From contig CAJNOL010001147.1 of assembly GCA_905250125.1 (NCBI GenBank), forward strand, positions 1 through 64,000: 64,000 bases of DNA. Direction: 5' to 3'. The DNA comes from Rotaria sordida. Its lineage: Eukaryota; Rotifera; Eurotatoria; Philodinida; Philodinidae. A program made the position numbers and the translations under genes. Shown here one piece after another: positions 44,749 through 57,600 of the stretch. The first letter of the stretch is position 1; every line of letters starts with the position of its first letter. The notes under the pieces are model-generated. The model had not been told where the DNA came from. It did not search any database and saw only the letters and a program-made list of their open reading frames with translations.

Positions 44749-46962
44749 GTCTTCTCACTGATGATGCTGCCATGAGCCACAATTGGTTGATAAGATAAAA
44801 AACAATGTGCGATTATTCAATCACACAAAACTATGTTGATCTCTTCCTTTTTTTTTGTCCTACTTCTACTTTGACTTTATTTTGACCGGATAAGGTAACA
44901 AAAAAAAAAGATGAAGAAGAAGAAGAAGAGTGAACATAGGATTGTTGCCTAATTGAAATTCCGTTTGATGAATGAGTGAATGTTATTTAATTTTATTCAC
45001 TAATATAAAGTATGTAGAGTATGAACAAAACAAGGAAAGAAGATCTTATGCAATGAGTAATCAAACTCGAAGCGGCGACGTTTTTTTCTTTTTTCCTTTT
45101 TAGTACGTGTGTAAGTTGGGAGGCAATATCCTTACTAGTTAATCCCTACTCGCCTTTTTCTCTCGTTCAATTTCTCTCCCTCCTATTTGACATATCCATA
45201 CGATGACACGATTGTTCATTTTTTCTTTTTTTGCACTATTGATAATCTTTGCTTTGTGTATACATATATACTTATATATATGTACATATATGTTCATATG
45301 TAATTGCTCTAGTAGTAGATCGAATGATCAGCTTATAATTTTAATGAAGCGCGTGTTCTTTTTGTTTTTTTTTTTGAATAAATTATGGATTAAATTGAAG
45401 AACAAAAGATATAATTTCGTTCAAACCTTTAGAAGATCATGTTATTATTTTAATTGAGGACAAAAGAAAGTTTGACCTTTATATGATGAGAAAGTTAAAA
45501 CCATTTAATCCTGAAAAGTATTTTTCTTTTCTATCATAATACGGTTATAGAATAGAGAAACCTTAAGATACACAGTTTTCTCTAAGCTTCAATGAAGGCC
45601 TATCAATAGTTTACATGGTTATATTTTCCATTGAATAAATATTTCCTATTCATCCATTCATATTTTATATATTTTTTGTTAAATGCATAATTAAACCAAA
45701 ACGAAATTATTTAAATTGATATTTGTTTTTTTTTTCTCTTATATTTATATAATATATAAACTCAATTGCAATTTAACCTACAGCATAAAAGTCTTTGTAT
45801 AAAATGTTCGTTCATTTTTCCGGCACTTAGAAGTAATTATTGAGAATTAAAAGGCAGTCATTTAGAATCGGAATTGTGTATTCTTTCGGAATATACGCAG
45901 GTGTAAAATTTTCTTTTTGACGTCAACATGATCAATTATGAGAAAATTTTTCAATGAATCCAAAATGATTGTATAGACAGAATTTTATTTTGTATTTTGA
46001 CTAAAATCTATATAATAAAAAATATGAAATGGTATTTTTAGTAGGTTACTTCCTGTTTTATTATTTTGCATTAAGAATTAAAATATTTTCTATTTAAAAA
46101 AAACCATCTTTTAAAGATTTCGCTAATTATAATAGCTTCTTTTGAGAAGAATTGAATACCCTATAATAATATCAAGTTAAAACTATTTCAAAAGATAAAT
46201 TGCACAAAAATTTTTAATTTTATTTTGTACAGACAATCATTTTGGAATCATTGAAAAATTTTCTCATAGTTGATCAAGTTTACAACAAAAGAAAACTTTG
46301 CATATATATATATATTTCGGAAGATTACAAAATTTTGATTCTCAATGATTGCTTCTAAGTACTGGACAAATGAGTGAATATTTTATGCAAAGATCTTTCG
46401 CTCTGTAGATTATATCTAACTAATATGTTTGCGCCAGAATTAACGAGATGTGTATATAAACTCAATTACTCGACAACAATAATAGACAGTGATCTACGAT
46501 TTTCAACAATCAAAAGAAGAGAACTTCGGACATGTTTTTGTCTGATACTATATAAGACAAAACTATTTTGAAATCTATCATGTATGCAAAATAGTCAAAA
46601 GAAAAAGAATGTATAAAAATAGTGATTCATTTTAATGACATTTGAATAAAAAGTCAAATAAATTTGCTAAATATCAATAGAATTCTATATTGTTTTATCG
46701 AATAAATACGTGGTTTAATATTAAAATATGAAAAGATAATCAGTTGAATTATGTTTTGAACTATATATCTGAAGCACATGTCAAAATCAAAGTTACATAA
46801 AAACACAACATTGTTTTCATGCGTTTTTTATTTCAAATGTATTTTGTGAAAATGATAGATTTAAAAATGATTATGCCTTATTTAGTATGTTCATAGTTCA
46901 CTTCTTCTGATTGCTGAAATCCACAGATCACTAGTTATTGCTATTGTCGAGCTATTGAGCTG

Positions 46963-46995
46963 ATGCCCACGCCTTCCTAAATTGGGCGTGGGCAT
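46963..46995. repeat. Perfect GC-rich hairpin
   Basis: atgcccacgcc (46963-46973) pairs fully with ggcgtgggcat (46985-46995) around an 11-base loop. It stands alone in very AT-rich DNA. It does not match the histone 3' stem-loop, and no nearby gene explains it. Confidence 0.85.
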
Positions 46996-49739
46996 TAATT
47001 AAAATCAAACAAAAAAAAAAACAGGCAATCAAAAATTACTCAGCATATATGACAAAACTAATTAACAATCCAAATGAGATCATTTTGTGTATGACAACAA
47101 ACAGAAATAGAAATAGAAATAATATAAGTATACAATAATAGAGTAAAATCATGATATCTTACAAAAGGTTATAATAACATGTTGAATAAAGTCTCTATAC
47201 ATGTCAACATAAAAAGAAAAACTTCAAATATTGTTTTGTTAGATAAAATTAGTTTGAATGACTTTATTGAAAACTTAGCAAAGATGTAATTCTTGGTAAA
47301 TATAAAAGATTAATATTTATATTTAGTTTAGATGATAGATTTATGTAATAAACGATAAAAATAGAATAAAGATAGAAAAGCAAAGAGCATTTCAAATTAA
47401 CTTTTCTTTTTCCGCTTCGTTTAAAATGACACTTCGTGTCTTGTTCTCTTCTTCTTTTATTTGTCATCGGTCGAAGTATTTTTCGAATTTTCTTTTGCAA
47501 ACACGCACACATCATAATTATCACAAGTCTTCTCTCAACCGTCTTTTCTTTTTTCTACTTCAACTAAACTCGACAACAGGAGATGTATGCACACGCACGG
47601 TTACCGAAGTACTATGGAAATATATAGATATAACGACGGCAATTTTCTATCTATGCTAAATATGATATATATTAATATATAATATATGTTTGTAAATAAA
47701 TTTTTTTGCTAATTTCCATAGTTAATAGAACGACTTATTTTAATTTTATTAATATGCACGAACAAAATACAATGCTATAAATTGTAATGAAGAAAGTTTG
47801 TATGATTGATACATTTATTTAATTGGTAAATCAATTGCATTTTAAATAACTGTAATATCATGAAACGAATTTAAGATAATTTTTGAATTAGAGTTTGTAC
47901 TAAGTTTGATTAGTTAAGTAACTAATTGATCGTTTGTTTACAGAGGCGTCACGATCAGGGTAGGAAAGCATTCACTTTGCTCATCAATTCTCAAAAAGAC
48001 GCTTGACCTTCCGAAATTCAGTCAATTTCAGCAAAAATCTTTCAATCAGCTTCCTGAGCCATCGACTTCCAATGTAGATGACCTCGGTACACCCTTGTAT
48101 GTTCATTAAGGAAATATAATTCTAATTAGTTGTTTTCTCCGTTTAACAAGAATTAGTAATGAAAATCTATCGGGAGAATATCTTAAAATTTGAAATAGTA
48201 AAAATAATAAAATCAGTCTGTTTTTTTTTATTCGTCAGTTTGATAAGATTTCAAATTGGAATAGAAGATATTCACATTGAGTCTATTTAATCATTCTTCG
48301 TTTATTATTATAATTTTATTGACTTGTAAATTCTTTTCTATCTATAGGAAAGATGTTTTTTTTATCATTCTAATTGAAATAAACGAAGATTTTGAATGTT
48401 TTGTTGATAATAAAAAAAATATCTACTTATAACGAATTTATTTATATTTGAAATTAAATAGACTATTCAAATGTTTCATTTACAATTAGTCTTATTAGAA
48501 AATTTAAGGTGAAAATTTTGAATATATATGAATTTAAATAAATTTAAAAATGAAATTGCAAGATATTGTTGCAAGTTTGCAATTAGATTTTCTAACCTAA
48601 TAACGAATGATTCGTTCAAAATACTCGAATTTAAATATGTTATTATAAGTGTAACGAAATAGATAGTCTGCCAAATATTATTTTCTTTTCTTTTTCAATA
48701 ATTGTAAGATTCATAAAGACAAACGAATGATTATCTTCTAGAATCATTAGTATTCATAGTATGAAATTGGAAATTGATTATGATCATTGAAAAATCCATC
48801 AAATTACTGATATTTAATTGATGAAAATAAAGAATTCATTCATCACCTTAAATGCATACAGAAAATTATTTTTTAAAAATACCACAAATTAAAACTTGAT
48901 ATAAATTTCAACAGTTATTCTTATATAAAATATCCATCAGACTTATAAAAACTCATCAACAAAAGACACAATCATAGTGGATATGTAACATTTAAAATAC
49001 TAGAAGATACATTCAGTATACTGAGTATAACAATCTGATCAATACTTGATTTTTCTATACTGAAAGTCTTCTATCATGTATCTTCTTGTTAGTAGAGTTA
49101 TCATGTTATTCAGCTTCATGTTCTCTCTTAGAACTATTTTTGATTCATTTTGCTTCCAATAACTTCTTCTTTCTATTCTGTATAAATGATATATATTTCT
49201 TATGTAAAACTATTTATTTATTTTGTAATCGTATAGAAATTTCTACAATCAATAAAATATTATTATTGTTAATATTAAGTCGAAGTATTTAAAAAAAATA
49301 TTTACATAATGATGTCATAATAAATGACTAATAGTTAACATGCAATTCCTTTTTCTATTTGTCTCTGCTTTTTTTCTTTCATGCTTTTCATTTTGCTGTT
49401 CTTTGTTTTTTGTTGCCTTTTTTTTTTTTTGCATATGCCGTTCGTCTAACTCATAATCTATTATTTCATGATTATTACTATCATTCGTTATCGGCATTAT
49501 TTTTAACCGAACTTTATGCGCATTTGATCATTAAAAGATTAAATTCTAACATGTCATACAATTGTTAGTAAGATCAAATTTTGTTTTTTTTTCATTGCGT
49601 GATATTAGATATTTTTTTATGTAGAAAACATTCTTTGTTGTTCATTCAGATTTTATGACGCACAACCATAGTCCTATTAATTGAGTTATTTGTTTTTTTA
49701 TATAGTAACGTAATAATAGAGTCCTTCTTTATTTTCTTT

Positions 49740-49780
49740 TCTTTTTTTCTTTTTCTTTTCTTTTCTTTTCTTTTCTTTTC
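49740..49780 (+). repeat. (TTTTC)n microsatellite
   Basis: Imperfect then perfect repeats of ttttc in the region upstream of the cupin gene, about 95-135 bp before its start codon. Confidence 0.85.
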
Positions 49781-49874
49781 ATTTGAAAAGAAGGTCGTCA
49801 TCATATAGAGTTACTGCATATCAATCATTTTGCGTATTTTATTTATTTCGACATATTCGTCTATTCAACTAATC

Positions 49875-50423
49875 ATGACAGATAGACGAAATAATAAACA
49901 AGCTGATAAATGGATAGATATATTAGGCTTAAAACCGCACCCAGAAGGCGGATTTTATTCTGAAACATATCGTAGTAATGATGAATGTATACTTGAACGT
50001 TATAATAATCAAACTCGTTCATGTTCAACATCAATTTATTATTTACTTAAATTACCTGAATCACCAATAAGTTATTTTCATCGTATAAAAGCTGATGAAA
50101 TGTGGCATTTTTATCAAGGTTTACCATTAATTATACATGTATTAGATGAAGAAAATTCGTCACATACTGAATATACATTAGGTCAAGATTTAAGTATTAA
50201 CAAAAATATTCGACCACAAATTCTTGTTCCTTATGGAAAATGGTTTGCAGCTGAATTAATCAAAACAAATAGTGAAGATTCAAATGATAATTTTACTTTA
50301 TGTGGATGTACTTGTACACCAGGATTTGATTATCAAGATTTTGAATGTGCAAAAAGATCATATTTAATTGAAAAATTTTCAAATTTAAAAGATTTAATTA
50401 TTCGTTTGACACCATCAGAATAA
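49875..50423 (+). CDS. DUF985-type cupin protein, intronless
   Basis: A single uninterrupted frame of 182 residues starts at MTDRRNNKQADKW (49875); an upstream Met at 49830 would add 15 hydrophobic residues that the family lacks. Family landmarks in order: WIDILGLKPHPEGGFYSETYRS near the N-terminus, TSIYYLL, SYFHRIKADEMWHFYQG (the cupin motif with His, Asp, Glu), GQDL, VPYGKWFAAEL, LCGCTCTPGFDYQDFE. Members are single-domain cupins found in bacteria, fungi and plants; enzymatic function is not established, although the fold usually binds a metal or small ligand. It is the only gene here besides the TLDc gene without coding introns. That fits acquisition from a non-metazoan source, common in bdelloids, but codon use matches its neighbours. 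Confidence 0.9.
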   Translation: MTDRRNNKQADKWIDILGLKPHPEGGFYSETYRSNDECILERYNNQTRSCSTSIYYLLKLPESPISYFHRIKADEMWHFYQGLPLIIHVLDEENSSHTEYTLGQDLSINKNIRPQILVPYGKWFAAELIKTNSEDSNDNFTLCGCTCTPGFDYQDFECAKRSYLIEKFSNLKDLIIRLTPSE

Positions 50424-51620
50424 TTATCATTCGTAATTTGTTTCTTCTCCTCCTCTTGTGATTTATAAGTATTATGAAACCATCTGTTAAGTCTTTTTTT
50501 CTTGCCTTTTTTAGATAAAATATTTTTACCTTTAATTTATAAATAATCATGTGCTATGCGGGGGAAAAGAAAGATATATTCTACCTATTTATATCTTTAA
50601 TTAACTACTCGTAATAGAAGATAGAAAAAAAATTATTTTTAGATATTTATTAAAGAAACAAAAAATGTTTATTTATATTGAAGAAATTCTGTGAAAATCA
50701 TGAATAAGTATAAAGTATTTATGTAGGTCTTTTTTTTTTAAGTTAGTTAAATGTTTATTTTAATTAGATTGAATGAGTATTTGAATATTTTATAAGATTG
50801 ATAGAATGAAAGAAATGTTAATGCAAAAAAAAAATTTCAAGAATAAAATTCTTTTATTTCATATGATTGAATATATATAACAAATAGACAAGACAAATGA
50901 ATCCTTAGAATTTTATAGAAATATAAGAAAATAAACATTAGATTTTAGAAGATTAATATTATGTAGACAGATGTTACAAGAACATGGACAAATAAAGTCA
51001 AAGCATATTAAGTAAACTTGCTAGTCATAGAGTAAATATATACCAATATTGTTGCTATTTCTGTTGTATTTTTTTACTATATGAAAATAAAAATCAAAGA
51101 AAACCTTTCTATTTCGTGTCTTTTTTTGAGGTCGCACTATGTCAATATTAGAAAACCTTATTTTTAATTTTAGATGTCACTTTTTGTATCCAATCGAATC
51201 AACTGTATATTCTCTAGACTAATAATATTTTTTATTATAGCACTTTTCTTTCAAAAGAAACGTCCGGAGTCCTTCCTTTCCATTGTTGTTGTTGTTGTTG
51301 TTGTTGTTCGTCGTTATTGTGATTATTCTTATTTCTCTTCCTTTCTTTCTTTCTTGCGTCTATACATAGGAGAAAAAAGATGGAGAGGAAAAACAAGAGA
51401 ATGGTTTATGCGTGCGCGTGACTGGAAGAAAACCTCCATTTCATCTCTTTTTCTTTACTTGTTTATTGTTGCTATTCTACATTGTGGTCGTCGCCGTCGT
51501 TCTTATTCATTTGTACAGTTAGAAATATGTATATAACTAGTAATAATAATATAATATCTTTCTTTTTGTATCTTCTAGAAATAAAGAAGAAAAAAAGCCA
51601 ACGACAAAGAAAAAAAAAGC
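50424..51620. other. Spacer between the cupin and TENT5 genes
   Basis: It contains the cupin 3' end and the TENT5 upstream region. (GTT)n lies at 51283-51308. Frames at 51174-51536 are low complexity and were not called. Confidence 0.45.
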
Positions 51621-51653
51621 ATGCATGTTTCGCATACTTCATTAAATTCGAAC

Positions 51654-51697
<44 letters not shown>

Positions 51698-54600
51698 AAA
51701 ATTTTATTTAACTTGTGAACAAACAGATAAATTAAAACATATATTAGATCGTTCAATTCCAATATGTTCATCACCACCATCATCATTTCCAACATTAAAT
51801 TTAACACCTCGATATTTTCTTCGACAAGTTTTATATAAATTAAAAGAATATTCAATTGATATAACAAGTATACGTTTAAATGGTGGTGCTGCATCATATG
51901 TACTTGTTAATGATTCAAATTTTGTTTATCGTGATATTGATATATTAATACATATTAAAACTCCATTATCATCTGAACAAAAAACAACATTATTTTCATC
52001 AAATAATGAACCATATTTATGTGATGTATGGACAATAATTAAATATACAATATGTTCATGTTTATTAGAACATATAACAAATATCAAAACATCTGAACAA
52101 CAATCTCAACAATATACACATCATTATTTATCAACTATACTTGATGCATATGCAAAAAAAAATATTAAAATATCATCAGAACAAGATTCATGGGCATTAT
52201 TATCATTACAAAATTATTCAGGACAAAATCTTGAATTAAAATTTGTTGAACATCTTAAACGACAATGGCAATTTAGTGTTGATTCATTTCAAATTAATCT
52301 TGAACCATTATTATATGAAAAACAAATAAATAATTATTCAAATCGTAATTTATCACATATATATAATTGTTCATCAATATCATCAATAACAAAAACAATT
52401 AAAACAAAAAATTTAATTATTGATGCTATTAATGGTTTAACAATAATAAAAAAAGATTATGATAATAATGATGAAAGAAATGATCTTAAAAATAGTAATG
52501 AAAAAAATTGTCATCAAAATAATTTTTTATTAACAAGTACAAGTCCATTAAGATTTGGATTTTTTACACCATCATCATCACCTAATACAATTGAACAAGA
52601 AAATAATATTGAATGTCGAACATTAGCTACTATTACAACAATTTCAACATTAAATAATAATACTAATAGTAACAATAATAATTGTGAGTATTTAATTTAA
52701 TGAAAATTAGAATATCGATATTTCGAAATCGAATGAGATAAAGTTTTATTTTAATTTTAAAATGATCTATGAATATTGATTATATATTCAATTTTGATAT
52801 TCTTTTCAATATCGTAGATAAGTTCTTATTAACTATATAACAAATAACTATTATTTTGTATTTTTTCTTTCTACCACTTACGAAGGAATGTTTTCAATTG
52901 ACGAATTGCCTTTTCATCGAAAGCTAGTAGATTGCACAAACTTTTCGTCATAAAAAAATTTTTGATTTGTTCAACTTATAGAGAATATTGAATTGTTGAT
53001 GAAATGGTAGATTTTTCTATTTCAAATCGTTTTCTTTTTTGCAGAAAGTATAACTATTTTAATTTCTACCATAGATACATATCAACATTTCTTATGATTA
53101 TATTCGAAATCAGCGCATGGTCGATAACCAATAATCCATCAGCTTTCGATAAAACAGCATTTAGTCAGTTGAAAACATTCTCTCGTTAGTAGGTTTCATT
53201 TAAGCGTTTTCATGGTAACTGAAGAACGGCTTATCAGAAAAATTTAACATTTTCTGAGCAGATAGATCTCGACAAGTAGAGCAACACATGTCATAGACAC
53301 AAAATTTTTAGGACGGTATCTTCTATGAGACACTGAGATCACGATAACCCTAATTTTTGACCTCGTTTCTTCAAGGTGCTATGTTTATTTGAACCGAAAG
53401 TTTGTTTATAAACATTAGACACGGTTCGGTATAGGTATTTTTTTATTTTTTGTCCAATCGAATAAAAGAGTCAAAATATTGACGATATTTCAAAAACTGT
53501 GTGTTTTGTTTTTGAATAGAACTTTCCTTTATAAGAGCCACCAAAAATTAGAAGAACAATATTTTTTTGAAATAAAAAATAAAAAAATATACTCATTCTA
53601 AACACTGTATAGTATATGTACAAAAAATGTTTCAGTTCGATCGGATATACTAAGTCGGAGAAACGAAGATGTTTTTGAACTTTTTCTTTTTCATGAAAAA
53701 CTTGCTTTGAGGAATACGCAGTTTCTTATGTTTATTACGTAAATTTGATTTTTTAACATTTAAAGATCATTTTTAGATACTAAAATGTATCCAATAGATA
53801 GATACTATTTCAGACTATATAATAGTCACAAAAAAAAAAATTTTAATCATGAAAGGAGAAGTACCCTTAAAAACAAAATATATCACAAGATGCCATATGA
53901 AAAGCTCTACAAGTCACAATAAAAATTTTATTTTATATACCTTCAGATCGTGCACGTAGAAGAACAACTTCAATATAACTTTCAAATGATAATATTATAG
54001 TAGATTTCAATATAATTCAAGTCGTATGAGTATATTTAGATGCATTGAACTATATCATAATTACTTTTGAATACTTAACCCTTTGGTTAATATCTCCTTG
54101 TCTGTATGTTTCCTGTTGACTTGCATTTTTGCTTGAATAAATAGTACTGCCTTTGATTGATGAGATAAAAAAAAGAAGCTATTTGATCATATCTTGTTCT
54201 TAGTGTTGAAAATTAATCTGAAAGTTTTAAAAACAAACAAGATTTTTATTTTAACTTATAGAGTTATTTATATTGCATCTTGAAATATATTTTGTTTTTT
54301 AGTGTTTGAAATAAAATATACTCAATGATAATAAAAAGAAAAAAAAATTATATAAAAATTTCGTTATTCATTATAATAGAAAAATTTTTCAAATAATAAT
54401 ACCTGATTGTTCGAGTTTATCGAAACATGAAGTTTTATTATTATGTTCATATTTTCTATTCAAGGAAAAATTTTAATTTCCTTCAAGATAATAAGTCATA
54501 ACTATGTACATCATTCTATTTCGAATTTATTTATAAAAATTTATTAGATTGATATTCAAAAACTTTCGAAACACGATAAATCTAAAAATGTCTTTTTGTT

Positions 54601-57600
54601 TCTTCATCATTCTTTTGTTTTATTGCATTGTTTAATGTGTTATTAAACCAATCATTGCTATATATATATTAGCATATTAAACAAGGTTATTTAAAGTACA
54701 AGAATAAATGTCATAAACAATGATATATCGGTTACTATTTATAATATTTTTTATGCATAAAAGACGATTTATATATATTACTTTTCATGTTTACATCAAA
54801 GTGTAAAATGCATAAAGATTAGAACAAGATCTTTTACGCATAATGATAAACGTCATCATGAAAATGAAATGTATTATAAATTTATTATGAAAGACAGTTA
54901 AATTATATATTAAGAAAATTGATTTGTCATCTTCATTTACATACTTTAATGTGTATATGACAATAATCTTTTTAAAGATAAGAGAAAGGGTTAAAAAGTC
55001 TATCTTTTCTACATTGATTGAAACATTATAGATGAAAGAAAAATTTGGTTTTTGATATAACATTGTCCTGCAAATATTATAGAAACTTTATTATTATTAT
55101 TTTTTTGTTATCACGAGCGAAATATTTAGTGCAAAAAAAAATATATATATATAAAAGAACCTAATTGGAAATATTTCCTGAAGGCTACTTATGTTAGAAA
55201 AAAAAATATTCCGGAAATTCTATTGCAACATTTGTTAAATAGTTTTTTTTAGTCAAATATATTTGTTTTTCATTACATGCTTTTCAACAACATCAACATA
55301 CAGCTGTTCTTTATAACGAGTGTTCTTCTGTAATATTAATATAATTGATCTGGAATATAAGAAACTGAACAATAGATAGTTTTATTAATAATTTAATTCA
55401 GTCTCCTGTTTCATATAAAACTATACAGTTTCTGATCATTTCTCTCTCAGAGTAGAATTTACTCTTGTTTTATTTTGATTGCAATCGTCAATTATGAAAA
55501 TTTAAGGATAGCAGGAAAAGTTATAAAAGCATTCATAATAGTCATTATAAAACATGTAGAATAATTTTGTTTGTTTTTTTTTTTCGTATACTACCCTTTA
55601 CGTTACTTGTGAACTCCGAAAAACTTCTTTTTTTTTTGTATTTCTGCATTCGATATTTCATTCTTACTAATGAAAAATAAAATTAATGTAAAACTTCATG
55701 ATATAATTAACATTTTTCATTTTCAACACAGATCAAGGTCTTCTTTACCATTCAAAAAAAGTCCATTTTCATTAGAAAACTCACGATTAAGATAAATGCA
55801 TGTAATGATAGCCCGAGGTCTGATCTTTCATTTTGATAATTTCTGTCATTATGTGCTTAAAAAAAACACGATACTTTTTTTGTCTAGAAAAAAAAAAGAA
55901 TTTTGAGATGTTTCTATGGAAAAAAAGCACTTTAATGGAACGTAGATATATTTTAATGACTTTCATCAACCGTTGTCGAAAAATAAAGCTTATTCGATAA
56001 TAAATAAAAATAAAATTATTTAATGTCTTTCCGTCTTTTTCTTTTTAGTGTTTATTTATAGATCATGTCTACTTTTTTTAAGTTGTCTAACAAAAGGAAA
56101 TGTTTTTAATGGATATCACTTGTAATTAGAAGAGAGCTGAAATCATAAACAGTTCATTGTATCAGAAAGTGTTCTACTGAATTTCCTGTAATTAAGAATA
56201 AAACTACTTATATCATGAAGTTAAACAAATCATTAAAAAAAGTTTATTTATATACAGTCGAACTTGATGATTACTCCATTCAAATCTACCAAAGAAAAAA
56301 AAAATTCTGTTTTTTCTTTGCTTGTGTTGTTTTTAATCGTGCCTCTCAGCTTTCTCTGTAGACTTTCATTCAATATATCTAAATTCTTTTTTGTTTACAT
56401 ATTAGTTTATTAGTTATCTTATAGCTAATTTATTTCGTATTATTTTGAAATAGAACAACTAAAATTTTCAATAATGACTAATATTATAAATACAAGAAAA
56501 TATAGAAAAACAAATAAGAGTTTGTGGGACTTTATCATCATTATCTTAACATATAATGAATGTTATTAATAAGAAAAATAGGACAATGAAAGAGTACTTG
56601 ATAACAAAGATGATACAAAGAAAAAAGAAAATATACAAAACAGAGGTGGACACAAGACAACGTCTTCTGTCCAGCTCTGGTGTAAGCCTTCTCCTCCCGA
56701 ATAATTGAAAACTATTCATTAGTACCCAATAAAACTACCAAGGTTTTTCTTTGAATTATTTTCTAACTTTATTGGATATTTTCTTATACACCCTCCTTCC
56801 AATCTTGAGATTCTCGCGCGGCTTCTGAGGATCATAGAGAATTTTAGGTTGCCAAATGAGCTATTTTTGCTTCTTATTTGTTGAATATCTCTCTCAAAAG
56901 TCATGGTATACTGCTGAGAATTTTATCATAGCTTTTCCATTACAGTTCTAATGTATTGTGAAAAATTCATATGATTTGAATGTACTTGACCTGAAATCAG
57001 TTTTTTAATAAAGAAGCTTAATAAACCATAATATCTCATTAATTGAAAAATATATTTCTAAATTTTTATATTATATATATATATATATATAAATTTATCT
57101 TTTAGCTATTTTCGAATCTCGTCGACGTTTATCCAAAGCATCAACATCAACATTAAATGAAGAATCAACAGATACCTCACTTCAATTTCATCTTTCATTA
57201 AATGATGATATTGATGATGGTATTGTTTCAGATGCTGATGATTCAGCTAATGAAGATGATGATCAAGTATTTCGTACACCAGTTGATACAAACAGTGCAC
57301 CACCTAGTCCAGCAACAATTATTGCTATTGATATGCCATCATCTCCACTAGTCATTGAAGTTTATTCCGGTTATAAAGATTTACATCAAGCACTTGATCA
57401 TTTAAATAAAAAATTAATTGCAACATATGCACCTGAAACAATGCGTGGTGGTGGTTTATTGGTAAATCTTTTTTTTTTCTTTCTTCTTACATATATTTAT
57501 TTATTTATTTATTTATTATATCAATAGAAATATTGTGATTTATTAGCACAAAATTATGAAGTTCACGATCCCACAGATATGTTTCGTATGCAACGATATA

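Larger units (their letters stand above)
44749..49874. other. 5-kb gene-poor stretch
   Basis: No gene was recognised. Items seen: the MMP promoter area; a perfect GC-rich hairpin at 46963-46995; a mixed-composition island at 47940-48105 starting cagaggcgtcacgatc, perhaps one end of a transposon; (TTTTC)n at 49740-49780 upstream of the cupin gene; and many A/T homopolymers. Frames at 45203-45457 and 47264-47659 have no family motifs. Confidence 0.45.

Noticed and set aside
51472..51897. 141-codon minus-strand frame opposite TENT5 exon 1
   Set aside because: It is the shadow of the (AAT)n tract (poly-Tyr) and the real coding strand, which carries conserved nucleotidyltransferase motifs.
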